The notes beneath the pieces were generated by a model. It searched no databases. It saw only the letters and a list, made by a program, of their open reading frames with translations, and was not told the origin of the DNA. DNA of 64,000 bases from Marinobacter mangrovi. GTDB lineage: Bacteria; Pseudomonadota; Gammaproteobacteria; Pseudomonadales; Oleiphilaceae. The translations under genes and the position numbers were made by a program. Positions within the stretch are counted from its first letter, which is position 1. Each line of letters begins with the position of its first letter. Positions 25,137 through 34,727 of the stretch are shown in pieces. Location of the stretch: NCBI RefSeq assembly GCF_016798325.1, contig NZ_JAERVO010000001.1, positions 1 through 64,000 of the forward strand, given 5' to 3'.

Positions 25137-26816
25137 TCACGACGCTTCGGTCTGCGCGCGCTCCTGTTTGACGCGGCGCAGGGACGCTACGCATTCCAGT
25201 GTAACCAGTATGGCCGCGACCAGCACAACCACGTCCAGGCCCAGCAGGAACCACTGGCCGCTGGCGTAGAAGCCCTTGAGCTGCAGCACCAGGGCAAACA
25301 GGGTCATGGCCAGCAGGAAGACCAGTGGGATCAGCGTGTAGCGGGTCGGGGCACCGCGGCGCACCAGCATCACGGTGATCACCAGCAGGGTCAGGCCGGC
25401 CAGCAACTGGTTGGTGGTGCCGAACAGCGGCCAGATCAGCAGTCCGCCGGAGCCGTCCGCGCCACCGGCGCCGAAGGCCAGCAGCAGGCAGGTGCCGACA
25501 GACAGCAGCGTTGCGGGTGCCGGTTTGGTCATCCACTTGGCGTTATAGATTTCACCCCATTCCTGGAAGATGTAGCGCTGCAGTCGCAGGCCGGTGTCCA
25601 TGGTGGTGCCGGCGAACAGCGCGGCCATGACCGTCAGCATGGTGCTGGCGACGTTGGCATCCAGGCCGGTGCCCTGGCTCAGGATGGTGGCACCGCCGTT
25701 GACGAACGCCAGTACGCCGCCCTGACCGAAGGACGTATAGACGGACTGCCATTCGGACAGCGAGGAGAACCCGGCCGTTGCCGCGATAATGGCCGCCAGG
25801 GCCAACGCGCCTTCGCCAGTGGCGCCGAAGTAGCCGACGAAGCGGGCATCCGGCTCACGGCGCAGTTGTTTGGAGGTGGTGCCCGAGGCCACCAGGCCAT
25901 GAAAGCCGGATATGGCGCCACAGGCGATCGTCACGAAGAGTAATGGAATCATCGAGGGCGTGCCCTCTGGCGCGCCGAAGTTGATCATGGGCGCGACGAC
26001 TTCCGGGCTGGCAATCAGGACCGCTGCGTAGAGTGCGATCAGTCCGACGAACAGCTGCAGCCCATTGATGTAGTCACGCGGTTGCAGCAGCACCCAGACG
26101 GGCAGCAGGGACGCCACCGCAGCGTAGGCGAACAGGATGAGGATCCAGGCCGCGTTGTCGGACAGGCCGATCATGTGCTCGGGCAGGCTGACCGGCACGG
26201 ACGGGCCGATGTAGATCAGGAAGTAGAGCGCGGCCACACCAAGAATGGACACGATCGGCAGGCTCATCTTGGCCCGGTAGATCAGCTGCCCGATCACCAG
26301 CGCCACGGCGATGGCGCCCCAGACCGGAACCACGGACCCCGGGTTGTTGATCAGCAGCTTGGCGATGACCACGCCGAACACGGCGTTGACCATCAGCAGA
26401 ACCAGGAAGATCACGATCGTGAAGACCGACCGGGCGCGTTTGCCGACCACCTCGCCGGTCAGGGTACCGACGGATTTGGCCTTATTGCGCACACTGGCCC
26501 AGATGGCGCCGAAGTCGTGGACACCGGCGAAGAAGATGGTACCGATGGTGACCCAGAGGAAGGCGGGCAACCAGCCCCAGATGACGGCAATGGCCGGCCC
26601 GACGATCGGGGCGGCACCGGCCACGGAGGTGAAATGGTGGCCCCACAGGACAAACTTGTTGGTGGGCACAAAGTCCACGCCGTCCTCGTATTCATTGGCC
26701 GGCGTCCGGAAGTTCTCATCAACCTTGTAGATCACTTTGGCAATAAAGCGGGAGTAGAGGAAATAGCCCAAAGCCATTCCACCCAGACCCAGGACAAGTA
26801 GCAATATCGCGCTCAT
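25137..26816 (-). CDS. cstA: Carbon starvation protein A (peptide/pyruvate transporter family)
   Basis: This 559-residue inner-membrane protein has many transmembrane helices and CstA signatures: NKFVLWGHHFTSVAGAAPIV with GPAIAVIWGWLPAFLWV (around residues 53-90), VHDFGAIWASVRNKAKSVG (around residue 98) and ISGFHGLVASGTTSKQL (around residue 300), then GTTMDTGLRLQRYIFQEW. CstA-type proteins take up peptides or pyruvate in carbon-limited cells. It is somewhat shorter than E. coli CstA, as in the subgroup found with cory-CC-star/ArsA genes. That pair lies 286 bases downstream in the same direction, separated by a repeat element. Confidence 0.92.
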   Translation of the reverse strand: MSAILLLVLGLGGMALGYFLYSRFIAKVIYKVDENFRTPANEYEDGVDFVPTNKFVLWGHHFTSVAGAAPIVGPAIAVIWGWLPAFLWVTIGTIFFAGVHDFGAIWASVRNKAKSVGTLTGEVVGKRARSVFTIVIFLVLLMVNAVFGVVIAKLLINNPGSVVPVWGAIAVALVIGQLIYRAKMSLPIVSILGVAALYFLIYIGPSVPVSLPEHMIGLSDNAAWILILFAYAAVASLLPVWVLLQPRDYINGLQLFVGLIALYAAVLIASPEVVAPMINFGAPEGTPSMIPLLFVTIACGAISGFHGLVASGTTSKQLRREPDARFVGYFGATGEGALALAAIIAATAGFSSLSEWQSVYTSFGQGGVLAFVNGGATILSQGTGLDANVASTMLTVMAALFAGTTMDTGLRLQRYIFQEWGEIYNAKWMTKPAPATLLSVGTCLLLAFGAGGADGSGGLLIWPLFGTTNQLLAGLTLLVITVMLVRRGAPTRYTLIPLVFLLAMTLFALVLQLKGFYASGQWFLLGLDVVVLVAAILVTLECVASLRRVKQERAQTEAS

Positions 26817-27212
26817 CGTTGGTTCCTGATATTCGTTGTTTGGATGATTTGGGGCAGCCGCCGGTTGGGGACGACTCAGTGCCAGAATTCCGGATCAACA
26901 TTGCCGGAGAAATAGTTCATTAAATCAGTTAACTAGAGAGGCTGTTACGGGTAACCCGGAAAGAGACCAATCGTCGAATGCACCGGCCTCTAATGCAAGG
27001 CCTATTCGCCTAAAGGCTAATGCATGGCGGGAGGCTGTCATCGGCCAGGAATCTGAAAATCTATATAAGGTCAGTGGTTTGCATAACCCGGCGACATTGA
27101 CCCGGATCAAGTGTGAAGCCCTGTCGATTGGACGCGTGGCCATTCGACCAGAGAGACACCGCTGACCGGTGAGGCCAGTGGTTTTCCTGGGTCAAAATGG
27201 GAGGACACGACG
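26817..27212. other. Intergenic region between divergent cstA and VOC genes
   Basis: No gene is supported. It holds the promoters of both neighbours; an AT-rich patch near 26915-26940 and the small palindrome GTTACGGGTAAC (26943-26954) are the only features seen. Confidence 0.5.
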
Positions 27213-27614
27213 ATGGACCCTGTTGTTCACTTTGAAATGCCCTATGACGATCGGCGGCGGATGGCCGATTTTTATGCCGCGGCCTTTGGCTGGCAGACGG
27301 AAATGCTCGGTGAGGAGATGGGCAACTACACGCTGGCCACCACGGCGGAAACTGACCACTGTGGGCCCAAGGAGCCGGGGCGCATCAATGGCGGCTTCTT
27401 TCCGCGTTGCCCGGATCGGCCGGACCAGTATCCGTCCGTCGTGATTGCGGTATCGGATATCCAGCTGGCCGCCGATAAGGTCCGGCAGGCCGGCGGCGAG
27501 GTGTTGGGTGAGCCGATGGCGATTCCCGGCGTCGGCGCCTACGTCTCGTTCCGGGATACGGAAGGCAATCGGGTGAGCATGTTGCAGCCGTTGCCCATGG
27601 CAAAGCCGGATTGA
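27213..27614 (+). CDS. VOC-superfamily protein (glyoxalase-like)
   Basis: This 133-residue protein begins VVHFEMPYDDRRRMADFYAA and has the FGWQTEMLGEEMGNYTLATT segment, then VIAVSDIQLAADKVRQAGGE and a final VGAYVSFRDTEGNRVSMLQP. That is the PhnB/YdcJ-like VOC pattern, often a resistance-type or unknown-function protein. GGGAGGAC precedes ATG 27213. It stands alone. Confidence 0.82.
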   Translation: MDPVVHFEMPYDDRRRMADFYAAAFGWQTEMLGEEMGNYTLATTAETDHCGPKEPGRINGGFFPRCPDRPDQYPSVVIAVSDIQLAADKVRQAGGEVLGEPMAIPGVGAYVSFRDTEGNRVSMLQPLPMAKPD

Positions 27615-27634
27615 GCCGAAGGTGACAGGGGCAG

Positions 27635-27666
27635 TCAGGAACAGAAGCACGAGCTTCTGTTCCTGA
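27635..27666. other. 14-bp perfect hairpin of unclear role
   Basis: TCAGGAACAGAAGC and GCTTCTGTTCCTGA pair completely around the loop ACGA, 20 bases after the VOC stop. A residues follow on the plus strand, so it is not a canonical terminator in either direction. It may stabilise the mRNA 3' end. Confidence 0.6.
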
Positions 27667-27767
27667 AAAAAGCGAACAGGCCCGGAAACATTCCCTTACC
27701 CGTTGCACACAAAATCAAAAATGCATTGTTCGCACGTAGTGTTAGGCTACATTGAACGCTTGTTTAA

Positions 27768-28961
27768 GTGGGTGACAATGAGTCGGTGATCAAACTGGAT
27801 TTGACGACGTTACTGGTCCTCACCGTGGGCATCAATGTCCTGATTGGTGTGTTTATGGGGGCCCTTTACAGGCTGCGCCGGGAGCAGTTGTGTTTCTGCT
27901 TCTGGAGCTTGTCGTGCCTGGTGTTTGCCGCGGGCTGTCTGGCGGCTGGAGCCGTCGCGTTCCTTCCTTGGCCGTGGCTTACTGTCGTGATTGCCTACAC
28001 GTTGCTGGTTCTGGGGCCGCTGTTTGTGCTGTGCGGCATGCTGCAGTTTGTCGAGGGGCGGGCGGCCTCGCGATCCCTTCGAAGCCTGTTTTTCGGCTTG
28101 CTGGTCTTCGTCCCGTTGCTCGCGATTTATCGGGACAGCCCCCAGATTCCCAGGCTGATGACGGCCGCCTATACCGCGGTGATTTTCATCGGAGCTTTTC
28201 GTCTGACTCGCCGTATCCAACCGGCCAGTGCGTTGCCTGTCCGGGCGCTCCAGCTTTTCTTCCTGACCCACGGCGCCCTGATGGCGGTGGAGGTCGTGAC
28301 GGTATTTCATGCCTGGTGGCATCGCATGCCCCTGGCCAGTTCACCGGTTCTGGAAGCCATCCTGGTCAGCCACATCCTGTTGGCGAATTGCACGGCATTG
28401 ACCTTCCCGCTACTGGCTTTCTTCCGCTCTGAGCACCAACTGCGCATCCTGGCTGAAAGCGATGCCCTGACCGGGCTCTGCAATCGAAGGGCATTCTATT
28501 CCCGGGGCACTCACGCTTTCCGTGACGCTGTGCAGGCCGGAGCGCCGTTTACGGTGCTCATGATCGATCTGGACCATTTCAAGCAGATCAACGATCGCTG
28601 GGGACATGGTGTGGGCGATGACGTTCTCCGTTTTATGGCCCGCCTCCTTCGCGAGGAGCTCCGGGAAGACGACATTGTCGGCCGTATTGGTGGCGAGGAA
28701 TTCGCGGTGGCCCTGCCCGGGACCACGGAGGAGCAGGCCCGTTGTATCTCCGAACGCCTCCGGGAACGGGTTTTCCAGCGAGGTCAGGTAATTGCCGATG
28801 AGCCTGTTAACCTGTCGGCCAGCATTGGTGGCGTGCACCGGGAGGAGCGTCATACGTCGTTCAACGATATGCTGATGCAGGCGGATTCTGCGCTCTATTC
28901 GGCCAAGGGCCAGGGCCGGAATACCGTGTTTTTTGCAATGCCCCGCGCGCTGGAGGCCTGA
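27768..28961 (+). CDS. Membrane diguanylate cyclase (GGDEF domain)
   Basis: This 397-residue protein has about six to seven N-terminal transmembrane helices (residues 10-215) and a C-terminal GGDEF domain. The active site is GGEEF in RIGGEEFAVALPG (around residue 308). LMIDLDHFKQINDRWGHGVGD precedes it, and the inhibitory I-site RxxD is present as REDD just upstream. It should make c-di-GMP with product feedback. The membrane part resembles a 7TM-type sensory module; its ligand is unknown. GTG 27768 gives the full frame, but GTG 27786 is also possible because neither has a strong ribosome-binding site. Confidence 0.88.
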   Translation: MGDNESVIKLDLTTLLVLTVGINVLIGVFMGALYRLRREQLCFCFWSLSCLVFAAGCLAAGAVAFLPWPWLTVVIAYTLLVLGPLFVLCGMLQFVEGRAASRSLRSLFFGLLVFVPLLAIYRDSPQIPRLMTAAYTAVIFIGAFRLTRRIQPASALPVRALQLFFLTHGALMAVEVVTVFHAWWHRMPLASSPVLEAILVSHILLANCTALTFPLLAFFRSEHQLRILAESDALTGLCNRRAFYSRGTHAFRDAVQAGAPFTVLMIDLDHFKQINDRWGHGVGDDVLRFMARLLREELREDDIVGRIGGEEFAVALPGTTEEQARCISERLRERVFQRGQVIADEPVNLSASIGGVHREERHTSFNDMLMQADSALYSAKGQGRNTVFFAMPRALEA

Positions 28962-29309
28962 GCGCCTGTCTTTTTTCTCTTCCTGGGTCCATTCGCTACC
29001 GCCGGTTGACCTGTGAGTGCGCAATCCGTAGTGGTCGCTATGGCATGACATTCCTTTAATCAGGGATAATTTTGTTAGCACACTAACAGATCGGCTCGAT
29101 TGTCCGTCCTGCCGTATCCTTCCTGTGCCACCTCTGGTGGGTGTTCAGACCACCAGTCGACCGGCAACACGTCGGTTTCTCTCACATGCTTTTAACGTTC
29201 GATGGCTTCAACAAGCGGGAAAGAACCGGATTCTCCGGAAAAATCCTTTAATTTTGCTGCCATACGCCTACGCTAAAAGTGAATATCCTCATCACAAGGG
29301 ACTGAACGA
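28962..29309. other. Intergenic region before the PQQ dehydrogenase gene
   Basis: No gene is supported. A 62-codon open frame at 29125-29313 has no ribosome-binding site and atypical composition. The interval probably holds the promoter and leader of the dehydrogenase gene; TTAGCACACTAA (29074-29085) is a small dyad. Confidence 0.5.
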
Positions 29310-31649
29310 ATGATCATATTGTCGCTCATCTTCCTGCTGCTCGGCCTGGTGCTGTTGGGCGGCGGCGTCTGGCTGATTACGCTGGGCGGGAGCTGGTATT
29401 ACGCACTGGCCGGGATTGTCCTGCTCGTCGTGGGCTTGATGACGCGCAAGCGTCGCCGCCAGGCTCAGGTCCTCTATGCCATTTTCCTGGTCGTCACCGC
29501 CGTCTGGGCGCTTTGGGAGTCCGGTTACGACTGGTGGCCGCTGGCCACGCGTCTGGGGCTGTTCCTGGTCCTGGCCATTCCGCTGCTGTTTCCCGCCCGC
29601 GGGGATGGCAAAAGCGGTGTCATGGTCTTACTGCCGGTCTGGGTCATTGTTGGCCTGATGACCGTCTCCAGCATGGCGGTGGACCAGCATCGTATCGATG
29701 GCAACCTGAACACCGACGTGGTGATGAAGGACGCCAACATCGGCAAGACCCCGGACGGCAGCTGGCACGCCTATGGCCGCAGCAACATGGGGCAGCGCTT
29801 CTCACCGCTGGGCCAGATCACGCCGGATAACGTGAAGAACCTGGAACAGGCCTGGCAGTACGAGACGGGGGATATCAAAGGTCCCCAGGACGTGGGCGAG
29901 ACCACCTATGAGGCAACCCCGCTGAAAGTCGGCAACACCCTCTATATCTGCACGCCTCACAACTGGCTGGTCGCCCTGAACGCCGATACCGGCGAGAAGC
30001 AGTGGGTCTATGATGCCAAGGTGCCGCCGGAAAGCATGCGCCAGCACCAGACCTGCCGGGGCGTGTCCTACCTGCCGCCGGCCAGCGGCGATCCGGATGC
30101 CATCGATGTGAAAGTCTCCAGCGAGCCGGCTGAAAGCTTCCAAAGCATGCAGTGCGACGCGGAGCTTTTCCTGCCGACCTCCGACGCCCGCCTGCTGGCC
30201 ATCGATCCGGCCACGGGCGCCCGTTGCAGCAACTTCGCGGATGACGGCGTGCTGGATCTGATGCACAACATGCCGTACAAACAGGATGGTTTCTACTACT
30301 CCACTTCGCCCCCCGTCGTCGCCAATGGGGTTGTTGTCGTGGCCGGCTCGGTGAACGATAACTATGCGGTGAATTCGCCGTCCGGAGTGATTCGCGCCTA
30401 CGACGTGAAAACCGGTGAACTGAAGTGGAACTGGGACTCCGGCAACCCGGACGACACCGCGCCGATCGGCGAAGGCGAAACCTACACTACGAGCTCGCCC
30501 AACAGCTGGTCCGTGGCCAGTGCCGATGAGGATCTGGGGCTGATCTACTTCCCGATTGGCAACCGGACGCCGGACCAGTTGGGCATGTACCGCACGCCCG
30601 AGGAAGAGAAGTATGCAGCCTCCGTGGTGGCGCTCAGCCTGGAAACCGGCAAGGTGGCCTGGGTACAGCAGTTCGTCCATCACGATCTGTGGGACATGGA
30701 CACGCCGGCCCAGCCTGCGCTGCTTGACCTGAAAACGGACGACGGCGTGCAACCGGCGCTGGTGGTTCCGACCAAGCAAGGCGACGTCTATGTCCTGAAC
30801 CGCAAGACCGGCGAGCCCATCGTGCCGATCTCCGAACAGGAGGCGCCGCAAGGGACCATCGAAGGCGATCATGCCTCGCCCACGCAGCCGATTTCCGGAC
30901 TGACTTTCCGTCCGCCGACGCTGACCGAAGCGGACATGTGGGGGGCCACGCCGATCGACCAGATGATCTGTCGTATCGACTTCAAGTCACTCCGTTATGA
31001 AGGCCAGTACACGCCGCCGTCCGAGCAGGGCACCATCGTGTTCCCGGGCAACTTCGGCGTCTTCAACTGGGGCAGCATTGCGGTCGATCCCAAGCGTCAG
31101 GTCATGTTCGGCATGCCGCTCTACCTGGCGTTCACCTCAACGCTGGTGCCCAAGGAGAATGCGGACCTGAGCAACGCCAACAAGGGCGAGGCGGGCCTGA
31201 ACGAAAACGCCGGCGCCCCTTATGCGGTGAACATGAAGCCGTTCCTGTCGCCGTTGGGCGTGCCCTGCCAGCAGCCGCCCTGGGGCTATGTGGCCGGTAC
31301 CGACCTGCAGACCGGGAAAATCACCTGGAAGCACAAGAACGGTACGATCTATGACATGACGCCGCTGCATCTGCCGATCCCGATGGGCATGCCCGGCATT
31401 GGTGGTCCGGTGATCACCGATGGCGGTGTGGTCTTCATGGCGGCGTCCGTGGATAACTTTATCCGCGGCTACGATCTCGCCACCGGCAAAGAAATCTGGC
31501 GGGCCCGCCTGCCGGCCGGCGGCCAGGCCACGCCAATGACCTACCTCAACAGCAAGGGCGAGCAGATGGTGGTCCAGGTAGCCGGCGGTCACGGCTCCAT
31601 CGGCACGACCATCGGTGACTATGTGGTTGCCTATAAGCTGAAAAAGTAG
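29310..31649 (+). CDS. gcd: Membrane-bound PQQ-dependent glucose/quinate-type dehydrogenase
   Basis: This 779-residue protein has four to five N-terminal transmembrane helices (residues 1-125) and a large periplasmic PQQ beta-propeller. The propeller starts GSWHAYGRSNMGQRFSPLGQ (around residue 150). Landmarks are YEATPLKVGNTLYICTPHN, FVHHDLWDMDTPAQPALLDL (around residue 455), AGTDLQTGKITWKHKNGT and GGPVITDGGVVFMAAS. These match the glucose/quinate/shikimate dehydrogenase family, which oxidises sugars or cyclic polyols and feeds electrons to ubiquinone. Glucose is the commonest substrate, so gcd is tentative. No pqq synthesis genes are in the window. A strong terminator follows. Confidence 0.9.
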   Translation: MIILSLIFLLLGLVLLGGGVWLITLGGSWYYALAGIVLLVVGLMTRKRRRQAQVLYAIFLVVTAVWALWESGYDWWPLATRLGLFLVLAIPLLFPARGDGKSGVMVLLPVWVIVGLMTVSSMAVDQHRIDGNLNTDVVMKDANIGKTPDGSWHAYGRSNMGQRFSPLGQITPDNVKNLEQAWQYETGDIKGPQDVGETTYEATPLKVGNTLYICTPHNWLVALNADTGEKQWVYDAKVPPESMRQHQTCRGVSYLPPASGDPDAIDVKVSSEPAESFQSMQCDAELFLPTSDARLLAIDPATGARCSNFADDGVLDLMHNMPYKQDGFYYSTSPPVVANGVVVVAGSVNDNYAVNSPSGVIRAYDVKTGELKWNWDSGNPDDTAPIGEGETYTTSSPNSWSVASADEDLGLIYFPIGNRTPDQLGMYRTPEEEKYAASVVALSLETGKVAWVQQFVHHDLWDMDTPAQPALLDLKTDDGVQPALVVPTKQGDVYVLNRKTGEPIVPISEQEAPQGTIEGDHASPTQPISGLTFRPPTLTEADMWGATPIDQMICRIDFKSLRYEGQYTPPSEQGTIVFPGNFGVFNWGSIAVDPKRQVMFGMPLYLAFTSTLVPKENADLSNANKGEAGLNENAGAPYAVNMKPFLSPLGVPCQQPPWGYVAGTDLQTGKITWKHKNGTIYDMTPLHLPIPMGMPGIGGPVITDGGVVFMAASVDNFIRGYDLATGKEIWRARLPAGGQATPMTYLNSKGEQMVVQVAGGHGSIGTTIGDYVVAYKLKK

Positions 31650-31699
31650 GTATACCGTAAAGTGAGCGGATCCCGGCAGGGACCGCTCACGAGCCTGAG

Positions 31700-31725
31700 A
31701 AACCCGGCTTCGTGCCGGGTTTTTC
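31700..31725 (+). terminator. Rho-independent terminator after the PQQ dehydrogenase gene
   Basis: AAACCCGGC and GCCGGGTTT form a nine-bp stem with loop TTCGT and a T-run. A second hairpin (31663-31689) precedes it. Confidence 0.88.
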
Positions 31726-31748
31726 GTTATTTGGAATGGGAGTGGGTG

Positions 31749-32306
31749 ATGAGTACAAAAGACAACACAGAAGAAACGCTGCCCGTGCCGCAGGACGATG
31801 GCGCCTGCGATCATTTACGGGGCAAGGATTTGCCGTCGGTAGCCTTGCCGGGAGTCTCCGGGGAGACCGTGGATCTGTCGGCCCAGACAGGGACCCTCGT
31901 CGCCTATTTCTACCCGCGCATCGGCAACCCGGCCCAGCCCACGGCACCGGAGTGGGCGGATATCCCGGGCGCCAAGGGGTGCACTCCGGAAGCCTGCGGC
32001 TTTCGCGATCACCTGACGGAAATGCACGCGCTGGGTGCGACGGTATTCGGCATCAGCACGCAACCCCTGGAAGAGCAGAAGGAAGCCACGGATCGCCTGA
32101 AGCTGGGCTTTGAACTCCTCAGCGACAGCGACCTGAAACTGGCACAAGCCCTGCGGCTACCCACATTCGAATTCCAGGGCAACGTATTGATCAAGCGCCT
32201 GACCCTGATCATCGAAAAGGGCAAAATCACCAAGGTGTTCTATCCGGTGTTTCCACCGGCGGATCACGCGGCCGAGGTGTGCTCCTGGCTGGAGGGGAAT
32301 CGGTAA
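31749..32306 (+). CDS. Bcp-like peroxiredoxin
   Basis: This 185-residue thiol peroxidase has the segment YFYPRIGNPAQP and then KGCTPEACGFRDHL (around residue 77), where two cysteines five residues apart correspond to the peroxidatic and resolving cysteines of BCP/PrxQ. The C-terminal half carries FELLSDSDLKLAQALRLPT, typical of the family. The N-terminal 20 residues are an extension. It should reduce peroxides using thioredoxin. It has no OxyR-like site that I could see, unlike ahpC and ahpF. Confidence 0.85.
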   Translation: MSTKDNTEETLPVPQDDGACDHLRGKDLPSVALPGVSGETVDLSAQTGTLVAYFYPRIGNPAQPTAPEWADIPGAKGCTPEACGFRDHLTEMHALGATVFGISTQPLEEQKEATDRLKLGFELLSDSDLKLAQALRLPTFEFQGNVLIKRLTLIIEKGKITKVFYPVFPPADHAAEVCSWLEGNR

Positions 32307-32434
32307 ATTGCGCGGATCATGTCGAGATACGTGTTATTTATGTACGTATTTGCTAGTCTCCCGCTTCGAATTGATGTCAGCGGCGGCGATGATTCGGCGC
32401 TGTTTTTTATAGTCAGGTAGTAAAGGGAGTGGGG

Positions 32435-33166
32435 ATGTCAGTCAGGATGATCGCGGTGGCGATGTTGCTGCCGGTGTGTGCGGTTGCGGGTGAGCAGGGC
32501 GGTGTGAAATCGGCCAATGGAGAAGTGGGAGCTGGCTATACCAATAGCCGGGACTCAGACCGCCTATTGGTCAATGGTGCATATCGGTTGCCATTGGCCG
32601 AGTATGTTGGCGCTATCCTGTCCGCGAGCGCAAGCCGCACTGAAATGGATGTGGGCGACTACGATGTCGACTCAACGGATGGAAGCGTCGGTGGTTCTCT
32701 CTTCGCGCGTGATTATGGGCTTGGGAAGGTGGGCGTCAGTTACCACTGGATACACGGAGATAACGAAGTAGAAAGCTCGCAAGTTTCTTTTGTTAATTCA
32801 AGCTCCAGCTTCAAAGCCCATGCTTATGGCGCATTCGCAAGCTACTACCTCGATCGTATTACGCTTTCCGCCTCCCGAAGTGTCAGTCATGTCGAGAGTC
32901 AGGGGACCGGAAACTACAACAGCTGGTCGGTGGGCGCGACTGGGTACTTGCCTTTTGATGCCTCACTGAGTCTCTCTGCTGGCGGTATGGATGCCAGGGA
33001 CAACTACGGCTTCAACTTTGAGTATCAGCCGGAGTTTCTGGCGCAAGCCGCGAGCGTGGAGTTGAGCTATTCGTCCAGTCCTGATGACGACGTGTTTGGC
33101 ATCGCCGTCAATTATTTCTTCGGCAACGACGTGCCATTGATCGTCCGGGATCGCCAGTATCGGTAG
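32435..33166 (+). CDS. Outer-membrane beta-barrel protein, hypothetical
   Basis: This 243-residue protein has a signal peptide (MSVRMIAVAMLLPVCAVAG) and alternating amphipathic strands rich in Ser, Tyr and Gly, ending in DDDVFGIAVNYFF near the C-terminus. The pattern suggests a small outer-membrane barrel or autotransporter-like beta protein of unknown function. The base composition is AT-richer than neighbours, with less biased codons, which hints at horizontal acquisition. AAAGGGAG precedes ATG 32435. Confidence 0.6.
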   Translation: MSVRMIAVAMLLPVCAVAGEQGGVKSANGEVGAGYTNSRDSDRLLVNGAYRLPLAEYVGAILSASASRTEMDVGDYDVDSTDGSVGGSLFARDYGLGKVGVSYHWIHGDNEVESSQVSFVNSSSSFKAHAYGAFASYYLDRITLSASRSVSHVESQGTGNYNSWSVGATGYLPFDASLSLSAGGMDARDNYGFNFEYQPEFLAQAASVELSYSSSPDDDVFGIAVNYFFGNDVPLIVRDRQYR

Positions 33167-33179
33167 GTCCGGTCCCACG

Positions 33180-33209
33180 AAAAAGCCCCGCGACTGCAGG
33201 GCTTTTTTA
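33180..33209. terminator. Bidirectional terminator between converging genes
   Basis: AAAAGCCC and GGGCTTTT pair around a short GC-rich loop, with A- and T-runs on the two sides. It lies between the beta-barrel gene and the second BdlA-like gene. Confidence 0.82.
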
Positions 33210-33217
33210 TTTTCAGC

Positions 33218-34522
33218 CTAAAGCCGGTTGCCGTCATTGATAATCCGCGACAACGACGTGGCACTGTCCCGGACGTCATCGAAAGCTCCAGAGGCTTCCC
33301 GGACCCGTTCGGCGCCGGTCTGGGCGTGATCGTTGGCAGCATCCATCTGACTGGTCATCTGTTGAACCAGTTTGTGGTTGGTGTCCACCAGGCCGCTGAT
33401 CTGGACCGTGGATTGCTGAGCCCGGGCGGCCAGTTGGCGCACCTCGTCAGCCACCACCGCGAAACCGCGACCCTGCTCGCCGGCCCGGGCGGCTTCGATG
33501 GCGGCGTTGAGGGCCAGCAGGTTGGTCTGTTCCGCAATACCGCTGATGGTGCTGACGATGTCGGTAATGTTCCGGGATTGGGCCATCAACTGCTGGGCCA
33601 GCGATGAGGATTCGCTCACCGCGGTCGAGATCTGTCCTGTGGCCTGGACCGCCGCCTGCAGGACTTTGGACCCGGAATCCGCACGTCCAATGGTCAGTTC
33701 GGCCGCCTCGGTGACCGCCTTGGCGATTTCCTTGAGGGATTCGGTCTGCGCGACCTTGTCGGTGATGTCCGTCGCGAACTTGATCACCTTGATGACCTTG
33801 CCATCCACGTCTTCCACCGGGTTGTACGTGGCTTCAAGCCAGATATCCCGGCCACTGCGGTGCTTTCGCAGGAACTGGCCACTGCGGAATCGACCGGCCG
33901 CCAGTTGCTTCCAGAAATCCGGATTTTCCCGGTAGAAATCCTCGTAGCAGAACATCCGGTGATGCTGGCCTTTGATTTCGGCCAGGGAATAGCCGGTGGC
34001 GGCGAGGAAGTTGTCGTTCGCACCGAGGACGCGCCCGTCCGGCGAGAACTCGATGACGGCCAGCGAGCGATTCAACGCACTGAACACGGCGCTGTCTTCA
34101 TGGCGTTTGTTGGCCGTTTTACTGATATCGGCCGCAAACTTCACGACCCGGATGGTTTCGCCATTCTGGGTCACCGGAAAGTAGTTGGCGTGCAGCCAGA
34201 CCTTGTCACCGGATTTGCCGATGCGGCGGAATTCACCGCTCTGGGCCTCGCCTTTGCGCAGCGCGTCCCAGAACTTCCGATAGGCCTGGCTTTGGACGTA
34301 GTCCTTGTCGCAAAACATGGAGTGATGCCGGCCGACAATCTCTTCACGGCTGTAGCCGACGACATCGAGAAAACGGTCATTGACGTCCACGATAATGCCG
34401 TCCGGGGTGAATTCGATGACGGCGTTGCTGTCCTTGATCGCCTGGATATAACGGTCCTGCCAATCCAGACGTTCTTTGATTTTCTCGTTTTCCTTTTTAT
34501 CGAGAACCTTGATGCCAAACAT
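33218..34522 (-). CDS. Soluble PAS-PAS-MCP signal transducer, second BdlA-like paralogue
   Basis: This 434-residue protein repeats the architecture at 15291-16595: two PAS domains ([20 protein letters not shown] and [20 protein letters not shown]), then a signalling domain with [19 protein letters not shown] and [19 protein letters not shown]. It lacks membrane segments. Equal length and order make it an old or recent duplicate of the first, though the sequences have clearly diverged. It likely senses a cytoplasmic redox or flavin state. GGAGGG precedes ATG 34522; a longer frame upstream has no support. Confidence 0.85.
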   Translation of the reverse strand: MFGIKVLDKKENEKIKERLDWQDRYIQAIKDSNAVIEFTPDGIIVDVNDRFLDVVGYSREEIVGRHHSMFCDKDYVQSQAYRKFWDALRKGEAQSGEFRRIGKSGDKVWLHANYFPVTQNGETIRVVKFAADISKTANKRHEDSAVFSALNRSLAVIEFSPDGRVLGANDNFLAATGYSLAEIKGQHHRMFCYEDFYRENPDFWKQLAAGRFRSGQFLRKHRSGRDIWLEATYNPVEDVDGKVIKVIKFATDITDKVAQTESLKEIAKAVTEAAELTIGRADSGSKVLQAAVQATGQISTAVSESSSLAQQLMAQSRNITDIVSTISGIAEQTNLLALNAAIEAARAGEQGRGFAVVADEVRQLAARAQQSTVQISGLVDTNHKLVQQMTSQMDAANDHAQTGAERVREASGAFDDVRDSATSLSRIINDGNRL

Positions 34523-34727
34523 GGCGCGAGTCCCTCCACGGGTTTTCAGAATCCCATTGCAGAGACTAGTCGTATGTATGTGATAACGACAATTAAAAAG
34601 ATGACTTTTGTACAAAATTTTACAGCAGGCACACAGATGTGACGTACGGAGCCGTGCCTCTGAAAACAAAGATACGAGACGTGACGATCGCTCTTTCGAA
34701 AAGGGCATGATCGGAGGGGGCAGACAC

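Noticed and set aside
25035-25943. Plus-strand open frame (302 codons) antisense to cstA
   Set aside because: Rich in Gln, Gly, His and Arg as expected for a complementary shadow of membrane-protein codons; cstA is well supported on the other strand.
29125-29313. 62-codon open frame before the PQQ dehydrogenase gene
   Set aside because: No ribosome-binding site, atypical codon use, and overlap with the dehydrogenase start; treated as leader sequence.
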